Below the pieces are notes generated by a model, which saw only the letters and a program-made list of their open reading frames with translations, searched no databases and was not told the DNA's origin. A stretch of DNA of 7,237 nt from Acidobacteriota bacterium (GTDB taxonomy: Bacteria > Acidobacteriota > Thermoanaerobaculia > Thermoanaerobaculales > Thermoanaerobaculaceae): assembly GCA_027458945.1 (NCBI GenBank), contig DAIDOU010000264.1, forward strand, positions 1 to 7,237, in the 5' to 3' direction. The position numbers and the translations under genes were made by a program. Numbering within the stretch: the stretch's first letter is position 1; each line of letters starts with the position of its first letter. Below are positions 1 through 6,821 of this stretch, in pieces.

Positions 1-871
1 GGGGCCCCGGCGCGAGGCCGACCTCGCGGGCGATGGCATCGCGCGCCGAACGCTTGCCCTCGACCGCCTCGCCGGCGCCGTACGTCCGTTCGAGGTGCGC
101 GTCGCGCTCGGGGTCCCACTCCTCGAGGTCGAGACCGTTGAGGATACCGGACACGGCGTCGCTGCGGGAGGCGAGCACGCCGTCCAGGCCGCACCCGAAC
201 TGCGGCGAGAGGATCTCGCGGGCGTAGGTCGGGGAGACGGTGGTGATCGCGTCGGCGCTCACCAGCCCTCCCTTGAGGAGATTGGCGGCGCCGTAGAACT
301 CGAGGAGCTCCATCGTGAAGAGTCGGCGAGGGAGGCCGCACGCCTCGATGGCCCACGGCGGGAAGGCGCCCTGGTACGCCAGGTTGTGGACGGTGAGGAC
401 GGTGCGGGCCGCCGGCATCGTGAAGCGCGTCTGGCCGTCGTGACGCAGCAGCAGCGGCGCCAGCGCCGCCTGCCAGTCGTGGGCGTGGATGATCTGGGCG
501 CCTCCCAGCTTCGCCACCGCGGCCAGCGCGGCCCGGACGAAGAACGCGAAGCGCACCGCGTTGTCCGGGTAGTCCTGATCGGCGAGCGAGTACAACGCCG
601 GCCTCACGTACAGCGCCGGGCAGTCGAGGAAGACGACGCGGACGCCCCGGTGCCACAGCTCGCTCACCGCCGCCCGGTAGCCGAGCGCCCGCACCTCGCC
701 GCGCGCCGTGCCGGGGACCTTCTCGGCGAGCGTGGTGCGGTGGGCCGGAACGACCACCGTCACCTCGTGCCCGAGCTGGGCGAGCGCCGGCGGCAGCGCG
801 CCGGCGACGTCAGCCAGACCGCCGGTCTTCGAGAACGGCGCGACCTCGGACGCCAGGTGTGCGATGCGCAT
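1..871 (-). CDS. glgA: Glycogen/starch synthase, GT5, N-terminal part (partial, 3' end outside window)
   Basis: First 290 residues of a glycogen synthase that normally has about 480 residues; the coding frame runs off the window at position 1 with no stop. The N-terminus MRIAHLASEV leads into the ADP-glucose-binding motif KTGGLADV at 15-22 (K15), diagnostic of GT5 bacterial/plant synthases. Other GT5 landmarks are HAHDWQ at 129-134, TVHNLAYQG at 160-168, TVSPTYA at 211-217 and GILNGLD at 242-248, the last near the start of the second GT-B domain. The enzyme adds glucose from ADP-glucose to the non-reducing end of alpha-1,4-glucan in the cytoplasm. The ATG at 871 is 15 bp after the galT stop and has GGAG 7 bases upstream (879-882). 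It is the last visible gene of the operon. No glgC or glgB is seen in the window. Confidence 0.95.
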   Translation of the reverse strand, partial: MRIAHLASEVAPFSKTGGLADVAGALPPALAQLGHEVTVVVPAHRTTLAEKVPGTARGEVRALGYRAAVSELWHRGVRVVFLDCPALYVRPALYSLADQDYPDNAVRFAFFVRAALAAVAKLGGAQIIHAHDWQAALAPLLLRHDGQTRFTMPAARTVLTVHNLAYQGAFPPWAIEACGLPRRLFTMELLEFYGAANLLKGGLVSADAITTVSPTYAREILSPQFGCGLDGVLASRSDAVSGILNGLDLEEWDPERDAHLERTYGAGEAVEGKRSARDAIAREVGLAPGP

Positions 872-878
872 GTCCGCT

Positions 879-882
879 CTCC
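879..882 (-). promoter_or_regulatory. Shine-Dalgarno for glgA
   Basis: GGAG on the minus strand, in the 15-bp gap between the galT stop and glgA and 7 bases before the ATG at 871. Spacing is normal and it supports this start. Confidence 0.6.
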
Positions 883-886
883 GCCC

Positions 887-1933
887 TCAGCTCTCTTCGT
901 CCACCGTGACCTCGCGCAGGAAACGCGCCGCCTCCTCCGGCGGCGTCGGGTTGATGTTGAAGCCGGAGCCCCACTCGAAGCCGGCGATGCGGGTGATCCT
1001 GGGGATGAACTCGAGGTGCCAGTGGTAGTCGTACTCGATCGTGGTCCAGTAGCGCGGCTGGCCCGGGCGCGGGTGCGGGCTCGGCGCCGTGTGGAGGACG
1101 AAGTTGTACGGCGGGTCGTCGAGCAGCGTGCGGATCCGGCGCAGGAAGTCGCGCACCAGGCGCGCCAGGTTCTCGAGGAGCTGGTCGGTGCACAGGGCGA
1201 AGTCGTGGGAGTGGTCCTTCGGGAGCAGCCAGGTCTCGAACGGGAACGAGGCAGCGAACGGTTCGAGGAGGACGAACCGCTCGGTCTCCAGCGCCACGCG
1301 CTCGGCGAGCGCCCGCTCCTGGCGGATGAGGTCGCAGAAGATGCAGCGCTCCTTGTGCGCCCAGTGCTCCCGCGCCACGTTGAGCTCCTCGACGACGCAG
1401 GTCGGGATGATCGGCGTGGCGATGAGCTGGGAGTGGGGGTGGAACAGCGACGCACCGGCCTCGCGGCCGTGGTTCTTGAAGATCAGCACGTAACGGATGC
1501 GGATGTCGCGGCGCAGGTCGAGAAGCCGCTCCCGCCACGCCCGGAAGACCAGCGCGATCTCCTCGGTGCTCATGTCGGCCATCGGGCGGTTGTGGACGGG
1601 CGTCTCGACGATAACCTCGTGGGCGCCGATCCCGTTGACGCGGTCGAACATCCCGACCGCCTCACGGGACAGCTCGCCCTCGACGCGCAACGCCGGGAAC
1701 TTGTTCGGCACCACGCGAACCTGCCAGTTGGCCTCGTTGGGCTGGCGGGGCGTGCGGGCGATGGCGAAGATCTCCTGCGGGGTGGCGCCCTCCTTGCCGT
1801 ACTCGAACGGGCAGGCGCCGACGTCGCCGGGGGCGTCGGGACCGGGGCGCTTGAATTCGTGCGGGCGGAAGCGACGCTCGGTGGCGATGATCGTCCAGCG
1901 CCGCCGGATCGGGTCGAAGCGTAGTTCGGACAT
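887..1933 (-). CDS. galT: GalT-family nucleotidylyl transferase (galactose-1-phosphate uridylyltransferase-like)
   Basis: A 348-residue HIT-superfamily hexose-1-phosphate nucleotidylyltransferase of about usual length. The active-site motif HPHSQ is at 165-169; H167 is the expected covalent nucleotidyl-His, with Ser where E. coli GalT has Gly (HPHGQ). The metal-site region starts CPFE at 41-44, where many relatives have CPFC; H114 and H165 are the other likely ligands. A second Cys pair, CIFC, is at 197-200. The C-terminal half carries HWHLEFIPR at 304-312 and AGFEWGSGFNINPTPPEEA at 317-335, typical of the bacterial GalT/plant ADP-glucose phosphorylase branch. The classical reaction is UDP-glucose + Gal-1-P to UDP-Gal + Glc-1-P. 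No galK or galE is present here, and its neighbours are glycogen genes, so an ADP-glucose or UDP-glucose phosphorylase-type role is possible (inference). The ATG at 1933 is preceded by AGGAG at 6 bases. The symbol follows the family, not proven function. Confidence 0.85.
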   Translation of the reverse strand: MSELRFDPIRRRWTIIATERRFRPHEFKRPGPDAPGDVGACPFEYGKEGATPQEIFAIARTPRQPNEANWQVRVVPNKFPALRVEGELSREAVGMFDRVNGIGAHEVIVETPVHNRPMADMSTEEIALVFRAWRERLLDLRRDIRIRYVLIFKNHGREAGASLFHPHSQLIATPIIPTCVVEELNVAREHWAHKERCIFCDLIRQERALAERVALETERFVLLEPFAASFPFETWLLPKDHSHDFALCTDQLLENLARLVRDFLRRIRTLLDDPPYNFVLHTAPSPHPRPGQPRYWTTIEYDYHWHLEFIPRITRIAGFEWGSGFNINPTPPEEAARFLREVTVDEES

Positions 1934-1939
1934 GGGCTA

Positions 1940-1951
1940 CTCCTGTCTCCT
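1940..1951 (-). promoter_or_regulatory. Tandem Shine-Dalgarno-like AGGAG sites before galT
   Basis: In the 35-bp gap between the GH57 stop and galT, the minus strand carries AGGAG twice, at 1947-1951 and 1940-1944. The nearer copy is 6 bases from the ATG at 1933 and is the likely ribosome site. This is the longest intergenic gap in the window. I see no hairpin terminator or promoter in it, so transcription probably continues through. Confidence 0.6.
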
Positions 1952-1968
1952 GATGGCCACGGCCCCGG

Positions 1969-3942
1969 TCATGCCTCGTCCACCTCGACCAGCTCGAGCC
2001 GCCACATCCCCTCCGCGGGGAGGCGCTCCCCGCCGCACTCGATCGCCAGCATGACCCCGGCGCGCCGGCCGTGAGGCAGCGGCAGCGCAGCCTCGAGCAC
2101 ACCCTTGACCGCGCAGCGGTCCGGCCGCTCGTCGGGCAGCGTCCAGGCCGCCTTGGCTCCCGGCGCGACCATCGTGACCAGCAACGGCACCGGGGGGCCG
2201 GCGTGCCGCCGCGGCTCGACGCGCAGCCAGAGCGTCTCGGCGCCGGCTCGCAGCGCGACGCGCGCCAGGCGCTTGGCCGCCGGCGGGGCATCGACCCAGG
2301 TCGCCACCGACCACTCGAAGTAGCTCGTCGTCTTGCCGTCCAGCACCGGCTCCGGCCAGGCGACGGAAAGCGGAACGACCAGGCGGGTCGTCGTGGACCG
2401 GATCGGCGCGGCCAGCTCCACCGGCGGAGCGATCCCGGCCGCGTGGCACGCGTCGCGCAGGTGCGCGCGGAAGAGCTCGTCGTACAGCGGCGCCAGCAAC
2501 GTGGGGTTGTCGTCGCCGAACCACCACCACCAGTCGCTCCCCTCGGCGGCGAGCCAAGAGCGGCCGCCGCGCGACGCCCCGAGCGAGCGGACGCGCGCCA
2601 GCGTCTCCCACGCCCGGTTCTTTTCCTCGTGGCCGATCCAGGTCGCGAACGTGCCGCCGATCCAGGAGCCGGGGTGGAGGTGAGCCAGGGGGTGGGCGGG
2701 CTCGTCCGCAGCGCGCTGGGCGAGCGTCGCCGGGCGCAGCTGCGATGAGCGCTCGAGCTCCTGAGCGAGCGTGGCGAGGAACCGGGCGCCCCCCTGCGGG
2801 TAGCTCGTCCACGGGTTCTCTCCGTCGAGCGCGATCACGATGCCGGCGTCCGCGCCGAGGTGAGCGGCGGTGCGCCGCAGGTGGCCGGCGAACTCGGCGG
2901 CGGCGTCGGCCTCGTCGGGGAAGCGCGAGGCCTGGAACCCGACGAAGTCGGAGAGGCCGCGGTGGCGGAAGAAGAGCGCCGGCCCGCCTGCGGGGAGGCG
3001 CCAGGCGCGGAAGAGCTCGTCGCCGACGCCGGTCTCGCCCGAGAGGTTACGCCCGAGGGAGGCGGCCAGGATCCCCTCGTCGGTCGCCAGCCAGCGCACG
3101 CCGTGCTCGCCGTAGAGCGCCACCGCCGCCTCCGACACCGAGCCCTCGGGCGGCCAGCAGCCGGACGGCGCGAAGCCGAACGACCGCGCCGTCTCGAGCC
3201 CGGCGCGAAGGTGGGCCGCGGCATCGTCGGGGGCCGTGAACGCCGGCGCGGCCGGCGCTGCGTGCGGCGCCCACGACTCGCGGACGATCCGGGTGTCGAT
3301 GAGCAGGGGGATGATCGGGTGCGCCCAAGGCGAGGTGGCGATCTCGACCCCGGGCAGCGCGGCGAGGCGGCGGTAGGCGTCGAGAAGGCGCCCCGGGCAC
3401 GCGCGCAGCCAGGCGGTCGTGCGCCGCCGGGCGCTCTCGCCGAACCCGGCGCCCTTGCCGGCGAGGCTGGCGAGCTCCGGCTCGCGGTCGAGGTTCGGCG
3501 CGGCGTAGGCGAGCACGAGCAGGACCTGGAGGTCGTTGAGGTCCTGGGCGGTGAAACGGCGCGCCACCTCCTCGGTCGAGCCGCCGTCCGCCAGCGCCGC
3601 GAGCTCGGCGAGGCGGGGGAAACGTTTGAGCTGGTTGGGGTGGAGGAGGAACCCCCAGCGCAGCAGCTCCCGCGTCGCGCCCGGCGTCAGCTCGCGGGCG
3701 GGGAGGGAGAGCGCTTCCAGCAGCGGGTCGCGGGCGGTGCCGTCGCGGTACGCCGCGAGCTGGTCGAGGAACACCGGGGTGAGGTTGAGCACCTGGCCGG
3801 CGAGCCCCGACCTCTCGATGGCGTTGGCGAGCGTGAGGTACTCGCCGGCGGCGTGCAGCAGCACCCAGGGGGCGTGCACGACGCCGTCGGCGGTGCGGTA
3901 CTGCGGCTGGTGCAGGTGCCAGAGGAACGTCAGCCGCGGCAT
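1969..3942 (-). CDS. Glycoside hydrolase family 57 protein (alpha-amylase/glucanotransferase type)
   Basis: A 657-residue protein with no signal peptide or membrane segment, so probably cytoplasmic. The GH57 motifs appear in order: region 1 HLHQPQY at 9-15; region 2 WAHPIIPLL at 206-214; region 3 GCWPPEGSVSE at 261-271, where E266 is the expected catalytic nucleophile; region 4 IALDGENPW at 370-378, where D373 is the likely acid/base; and region 5 GSWIGGTFATWIG at 425-437. SDWWWWFGDDNPT at 469-481 is typical of the COG1449 subgroup. After about residue 510 comes a beta-rich C-terminal domain. GH57 enzymes are retaining enzymes acting on alpha-1,4/1,6-glucans (amylase, 4-alpha-glucanotransferase, branching enzyme, amylopullulanase); which one applies here is undecided. 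The setting beside glgA suggests intracellular glycogen trimming or remodelling. The ATG at 3942 lies 6 bp after the upstream stop with no clear Shine-Dalgarno, so it probably depends on translational coupling. Confidence 0.9.
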   Translation of the reverse strand: MPRLTFLWHLHQPQYRTADGVVHAPWVLLHAAGEYLTLANAIERSGLAGQVLNLTPVFLDQLAAYRDGTARDPLLEALSLPARELTPGATRELLRWGFLLHPNQLKRFPRLAELAALADGGSTEEVARRFTAQDLNDLQVLLVLAYAAPNLDREPELASLAGKGAGFGESARRRTTAWLRACPGRLLDAYRRLAALPGVEIATSPWAHPIIPLLIDTRIVRESWAPHAAPAAPAFTAPDDAAAHLRAGLETARSFGFAPSGCWPPEGSVSEAAVALYGEHGVRWLATDEGILAASLGRNLSGETGVGDELFRAWRLPAGGPALFFRHRGLSDFVGFQASRFPDEADAAAEFAGHLRRTAAHLGADAGIVIALDGENPWTSYPQGGARFLATLAQELERSSQLRPATLAQRAADEPAHPLAHLHPGSWIGGTFATWIGHEEKNRAWETLARVRSLGASRGGRSWLAAEGSDWWWWFGDDNPTLLAPLYDELFRAHLRDACHAAGIAPPVELAAPIRSTTTRLVVPLSVAWPEPVLDGKTTSYFEWSVATWVDAPPAAKRLARVALRAGAETLWLRVEPRRHAGPPVPLLVTMVAPGAKAAWTLPDERPDRCAVKGVLEAALPLPHGRRAGVMLAIECGGERLPAEGMWRLELVEVDEA

Positions 3943-3948
3943 CGTGGC

Positions 3949-6459
3949 TCAGGCGCTCCGCACCAGCCGCTGCACCTCGTCCCGGTACGAGCGCAGCAGT
4001 TTCTGCGCCGCCTCGGCGGTGGCCGACTCGGCGTGCACGTGCAGCGTCGGCGCGACACGGTCGGGGCGCAAGAGGATCCAGCCGCCGTCGACGCCGACCT
4101 TGATCCCCTCGAGGTAGGAGGTCTCGCGGCCCTGCACGATCTCGGCGAAGCGCCGCATCACCTCGCCCTTGCGCTCCATCGGGCACGCGACCGTCGCCCG
4201 TCCCACCGGCACCGCCGGCGCCGTCGCGGCGATCTCGGTGAACGTGCGCTTGGCGCGCGAGAGCAGCTCGAGCAGCTTGCCGAGCGCGAACAGCGCGTCG
4301 GGGGCGTGGTGGAGGCCGGGGAAGATGAAGTCGCCCTCGCCGGCGGACGCGAACAGCACGCCCTTCTGCCGCGACGCCTCGATCAACGCCCGCGGCGCCG
4401 AGAGCGTTTCGCGCACCTTGTGCCCGGCGCCGACCAGCGCCGTCTCGAACGTGGACGGCGCGTACGCCGGGAGCACGATCTCGCTCGGCGGCAGCTGGGC
4501 GGCGCAGACGGCCGCCACCATCAGGGCCGCGAGATCGAGGTCGGCCCACAGGTGCTGCTGGCCGTCCGCCAGGACCATCCGCTCGCAGCTCGGGTGCAGC
4601 CAGACGCCGATGTCGGCGTCGAGCGAGGCGACGATCTTGGCGAGGCGCTGGCGCGCCAGCGCGATCTCGCTCGCGAGTAGCGCCTCGTGGACCCCCCCGG
4701 TGTGCGCGTTCAGCGTGATGACGTCGCAGCCGAGCTCGCTGAGGAGGCGGGGGAGGACGACGACCGCGGCGGAGTGCGCGTAGTCCACCACGACGCGTGT
4801 GCGCTGCGCGCGGATCTCCGCCACCGGGAGCGCCTTGAGGAACGCCTCGGCGTAGAAGTCGACCAGGCGCGGGTGCTCGAAGATCACGCCGATCTCCTGG
4901 TGCTGGGCGCGGCGGAACTCCTCGCGCAGGAACACGCGCTCCACCGACTTCGCGAAACCGGTCGAGATGTCGAGCCCGTGGTCGTCGAAGAAGCGGAGCG
5001 ACGTCATGCCGCGCACCAGTTGGACCTGCTGGAACGACACGCCGCCGACCTCGCCGAACCCCTCGAGCTTGTGGCGCATCACCGGCACCGGTAGGACACC
5101 GAGGTCGACGACGTTGACGCCCGTCGAGCTCATCCCGCCGACGAACGCGCGCCGCAACATGCGCGAGGCCGGGTGATCGTCGCGCACGGTGAGGATCGTG
5201 CTTCCCGGTTGCAGCAAGGTGCCGTACGCGGCGCCGAGGCGGGCGGTGACCTCCGGGGTCAGCTCCAGGTTGGTCAGGCCGGTCACCGCCCCTTCCTCGA
5301 ACGCCGAGGTGCGCCAGCGCTCGGCGTAGACGAGGTTCGAGTAGACGACCGAGTGGTCCTCGACGACCTTGGCGGGCCAGATCTTGACCCCTTCCTTGAC
5401 CCGGACCTCCTCGCCGAGCACCGTGTCGTCGGCGATAACGGCGCCCTTCTCGACGACGGTGCCGCCGCGCGCCTGCACTCGCGCCCCGAGCACCGCGCCC
5501 TCGATGCGGGCGCCCTCCCCGACCAGCACCTCTTCCCACGCCACCGAACGCCGCAGCTCGGCGCGCGGCTCGACCACCGTGCCGGGCCCGAGCACGACGT
5601 CCTCGAGGCGCACCCCGGCGCCGACCTTGCAGCCCTGCCCGATCACGACGGTGCCGCGGACCTCGGCGCTGGGGTCGATCTCGGCCGAGCCCTCGATCCA
5701 GAGCGGCTTGCCGCCGATCTGCTGCAGCGTCCCCGGCGGCATCAGGCGCAACGTCCCGTCGAAGTAGTCGCGGTGCGCGGCGAGGTACGACTCGGGGTCG
5801 CCGATGTCGCGCCAGTACCCGCCCATGATGTGGCCGAACAGCCTGGCGTCGGCGGCCAGCAGGCGGGGGAAGAGGTCGCGCGAGAAGTCGAACGGCTCGC
5901 TGCGCGGCACCTGCGACAGCGCCGTTGCGTCGAGGACGTAGATGCCGGTGTTGACGGTGTCGGAGAAGACCTCGCCCCAGGTGGGCTTCTCGAGGAAGCG
6001 GCGGACGCGGGAGTCGCCGTCGACGATCACGATCCCGAACTGCAGCGGGTTGGCGACGCGCGTGAGGCCGATGGTGGCGATCGCGGCGCGCTCGCGGTGC
6101 GCGGCGATGAGGCCGTCGAGAGCGAAGTCACAGATCACGTCGCCGGAGAGGACGAGATATTCGTCGGCCGGCACCTGGTCGGCGCCGTGCGCGACCGCGC
6201 CGGCGGTGCCGTAGTCCTGGTCCCCGTTGCAGTAGTGGAGCCGCAAGCCGAGGCGCGAGCCGTCTCCGAACGCGCTCCGGATCTTCTCCGGGTCGTAGTA
6301 CGTCAGCAGCACGGCCTCGGTCATGCCGAAGCCGGCGATCTGGCTCAAGACGCGCTCCAGGATCGGACGGTTGACGACCGGGAGCATCGGCTTGGGGCGG
6401 TTGGCCGAGAGCGGCCGGATCCTCGTGCCGAACCCCCCGGCCATCACGATCGGGATCAT
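3949..6459 (-). CDS. Nucleotidyltransferase / beta-helix / degenerate phosphomannomutase-like fusion protein
   Basis: An 836-residue soluble protein. Residues 1-235 are an NTP:sugar-1-phosphate nucleotidyltransferase. They include the signature GGFGTRIRPLSANRPKPMLP at 8-27, SGDVICDFAL with metal-ligand D107 at 105-114, LEKP at 156-159, NTGIYVLD at 170-177 and YWRDIGDPESYL at 215-226. Residues about 255-365 are hexapeptide (left-handed beta-helix) repeats. Residues about 387-836 have the alpha-phosphohexomutase fold, but its catalytic motifs are lost (see findings). The family is usually annotated mannose-1-phosphate guanylyltransferase/phosphomannomutase; the nucleotide and sugar used cannot be read from sequence. 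Beside glgA, a role in supplying glucosyl nucleotide is plausible inference. Start: the ATG at 6459 overlaps the regulator stop as ATGA, has GGAG 8 bases upstream, and begins exactly at the Rossmann strand MIPIVMAGG. The frame stays open 203 codons further upstream, but that part is an Arg-rich shadow of the regulator and kinase. Confidence 0.9.
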   Translation of the reverse strand: MIPIVMAGGFGTRIRPLSANRPKPMLPVVNRPILERVLSQIAGFGMTEAVLLTYYDPEKIRSAFGDGSRLGLRLHYCNGDQDYGTAGAVAHGADQVPADEYLVLSGDVICDFALDGLIAAHRERAAIATIGLTRVANPLQFGIVIVDGDSRVRRFLEKPTWGEVFSDTVNTGIYVLDATALSQVPRSEPFDFSRDLFPRLLAADARLFGHIMGGYWRDIGDPESYLAAHRDYFDGTLRLMPPGTLQQIGGKPLWIEGSAEIDPSAEVRGTVVIGQGCKVGAGVRLEDVVLGPGTVVEPRAELRRSVAWEEVLVGEGARIEGAVLGARVQARGGTVVEKGAVIADDTVLGEEVRVKEGVKIWPAKVVEDHSVVYSNLVYAERWRTSAFEEGAVTGLTNLELTPEVTARLGAAYGTLLQPGSTILTVRDDHPASRMLRRAFVGGMSSTGVNVVDLGVLPVPVMRHKLEGFGEVGGVSFQQVQLVRGMTSLRFFDDHGLDISTGFAKSVERVFLREEFRRAQHQEIGVIFEHPRLVDFYAEAFLKALPVAEIRAQRTRVVVDYAHSAAVVVLPRLLSELGCDVITLNAHTGGVHEALLASEIALARQRLAKIVASLDADIGVWLHPSCERMVLADGQQHLWADLDLAALMVAAVCAAQLPPSEIVLPAYAPSTFETALVGAGHKVRETLSAPRALIEASRQKGVLFASAGEGDFIFPGLHHAPDALFALGKLLELLSRAKRTFTEIAATAPAVPVGRATVACPMERKGEVMRRFAEIVQGRETSYLEGIKVGVDGGWILLRPDRVAPTLHVHAESATAEAAQKLLRSYRDEVQRLVRSA

Positions 6460-6821
6460 GTCGTCGTCTCCAGGCAGCGCGCGACCGCCCGCTTGAGTTC
6501 CCCGAGATCGGACGACTTGACGATGTAGGCGTCGGCGAGCCACGAGGAGAAGTCGTCCTGGTAGCGGGCGTACGCGGTGGAGAGCACGACCGGGAGGCGG
6601 GCGTCGGCGGCCTTGATCTCGCGCAACAGTTCGAGCCCCGAGCTCTCGCCGAGGCGGATGTCGAGCACCACCAGATCGACACCCCCGTGCGCGAGCCGGG
6701 CGCGGGCCTCGTTCACCGTGGCCGCGGTCTCCACCGTGTACCCCTCGCGGCCGAACGCGGAGCGGTACAGCTCGAGGAACCCCTCCTCGTCGTCCACGAA
6801 CAGCACCCGCGCAACGGTCAC
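6456..6821 (-). CDS. Single-domain response regulator (receiver only)
   Basis: A 121-residue CheY-like receiver with no DNA-binding or enzymatic output domain. All expected active-site residues are present: acidic pair D10-D11 in LFVDDEEG, phosphoacceptor D54 in VVLDIRLGESSG, switch S81-T82 in VVLSTAY, and K102 in AYIVKSSD. I chose the GTG at 6821 as start because it overlaps the kinase stop as GTGA and has GGAGGT 4 bases upstream. It also begins directly before the first beta-strand (VTVARVLFVDDE). An ATG at 6857 would add 12 residues not belonging to the fold and overlap the kinase gene by 40 bp. The TGA stop overlaps the ATG of the nucleotidyltransferase gene (ATGA). It is expected to be phosphorylated by the upstream kinase and to act through protein contacts or as a phosphorelay intermediate. 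The downstream target is not evident. Confidence 0.92.
   Translation of the reverse strand: MTVARVLFVDDEEGFLELYRSAFGREGYTVETAATVNEARARLAHGGVDLVVLDIRLGESSGLELLREIKAADARLPVVLSTAYARYQDDFSSWLADAYIVKSSDLGELKRAVARCLETTT
6468..6471 (-). promoter_or_regulatory. Shine-Dalgarno for the nucleotidyltransferase fusion gene
   Basis: GGAG on the minus strand, 8 bases before the ATG at 6459 and inside the end of the regulator gene. Together with the ATGA overlap it supports this ATG over the far upstream in-frame candidates. Confidence 0.65.

Noticed and set aside
95..1924. 609-codon open frame on the plus strand opposite glgA and galT
   Set aside because: It is antisense to two well-recognised genes, is rich in Arg, Glu, Asp and Val in a repetitive composition typical of GC-rich shadows, and shows no domain motif.
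1934..1968. Possible internal promoter or terminator in the GH57-galT gap
   Set aside because: The gap is only 35 bp, with no inverted repeat followed by T-run and no -10/-35 pair; only ribosome-site-like sequences are visible.
2521..2533. Run of four Trp codons in GH57 (CCA repeats on the plus strand) as a possible repeat or attenuator-like element
   Set aside because: It lies inside a known conserved motif of this GH57 subgroup (WWWWFGDDN) and is explained by the protein.
2860..4680. 606-codon open frame on the plus strand opposite GH57 and the fusion gene
   Set aside because: Its composition reflects the antisense of high-GC3 coding DNA, there is no recognisable motif, and it spans the border between two real genes.
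3047..5539. 830-codon open frame on the minus strand in a different frame from the real genes
   Set aside because: It is Arg/Ala/Gly-rich throughout and overlaps the fusion gene and GH57 in the wrong frame; it is a codon-bias artefact.
5173..6528. 451-codon open frame on the plus strand opposite the nucleotidyltransferase domain
   Set aside because: It is antisense to a strongly conserved domain, with low-complexity Asp/Val/Arg-rich composition and no motif.
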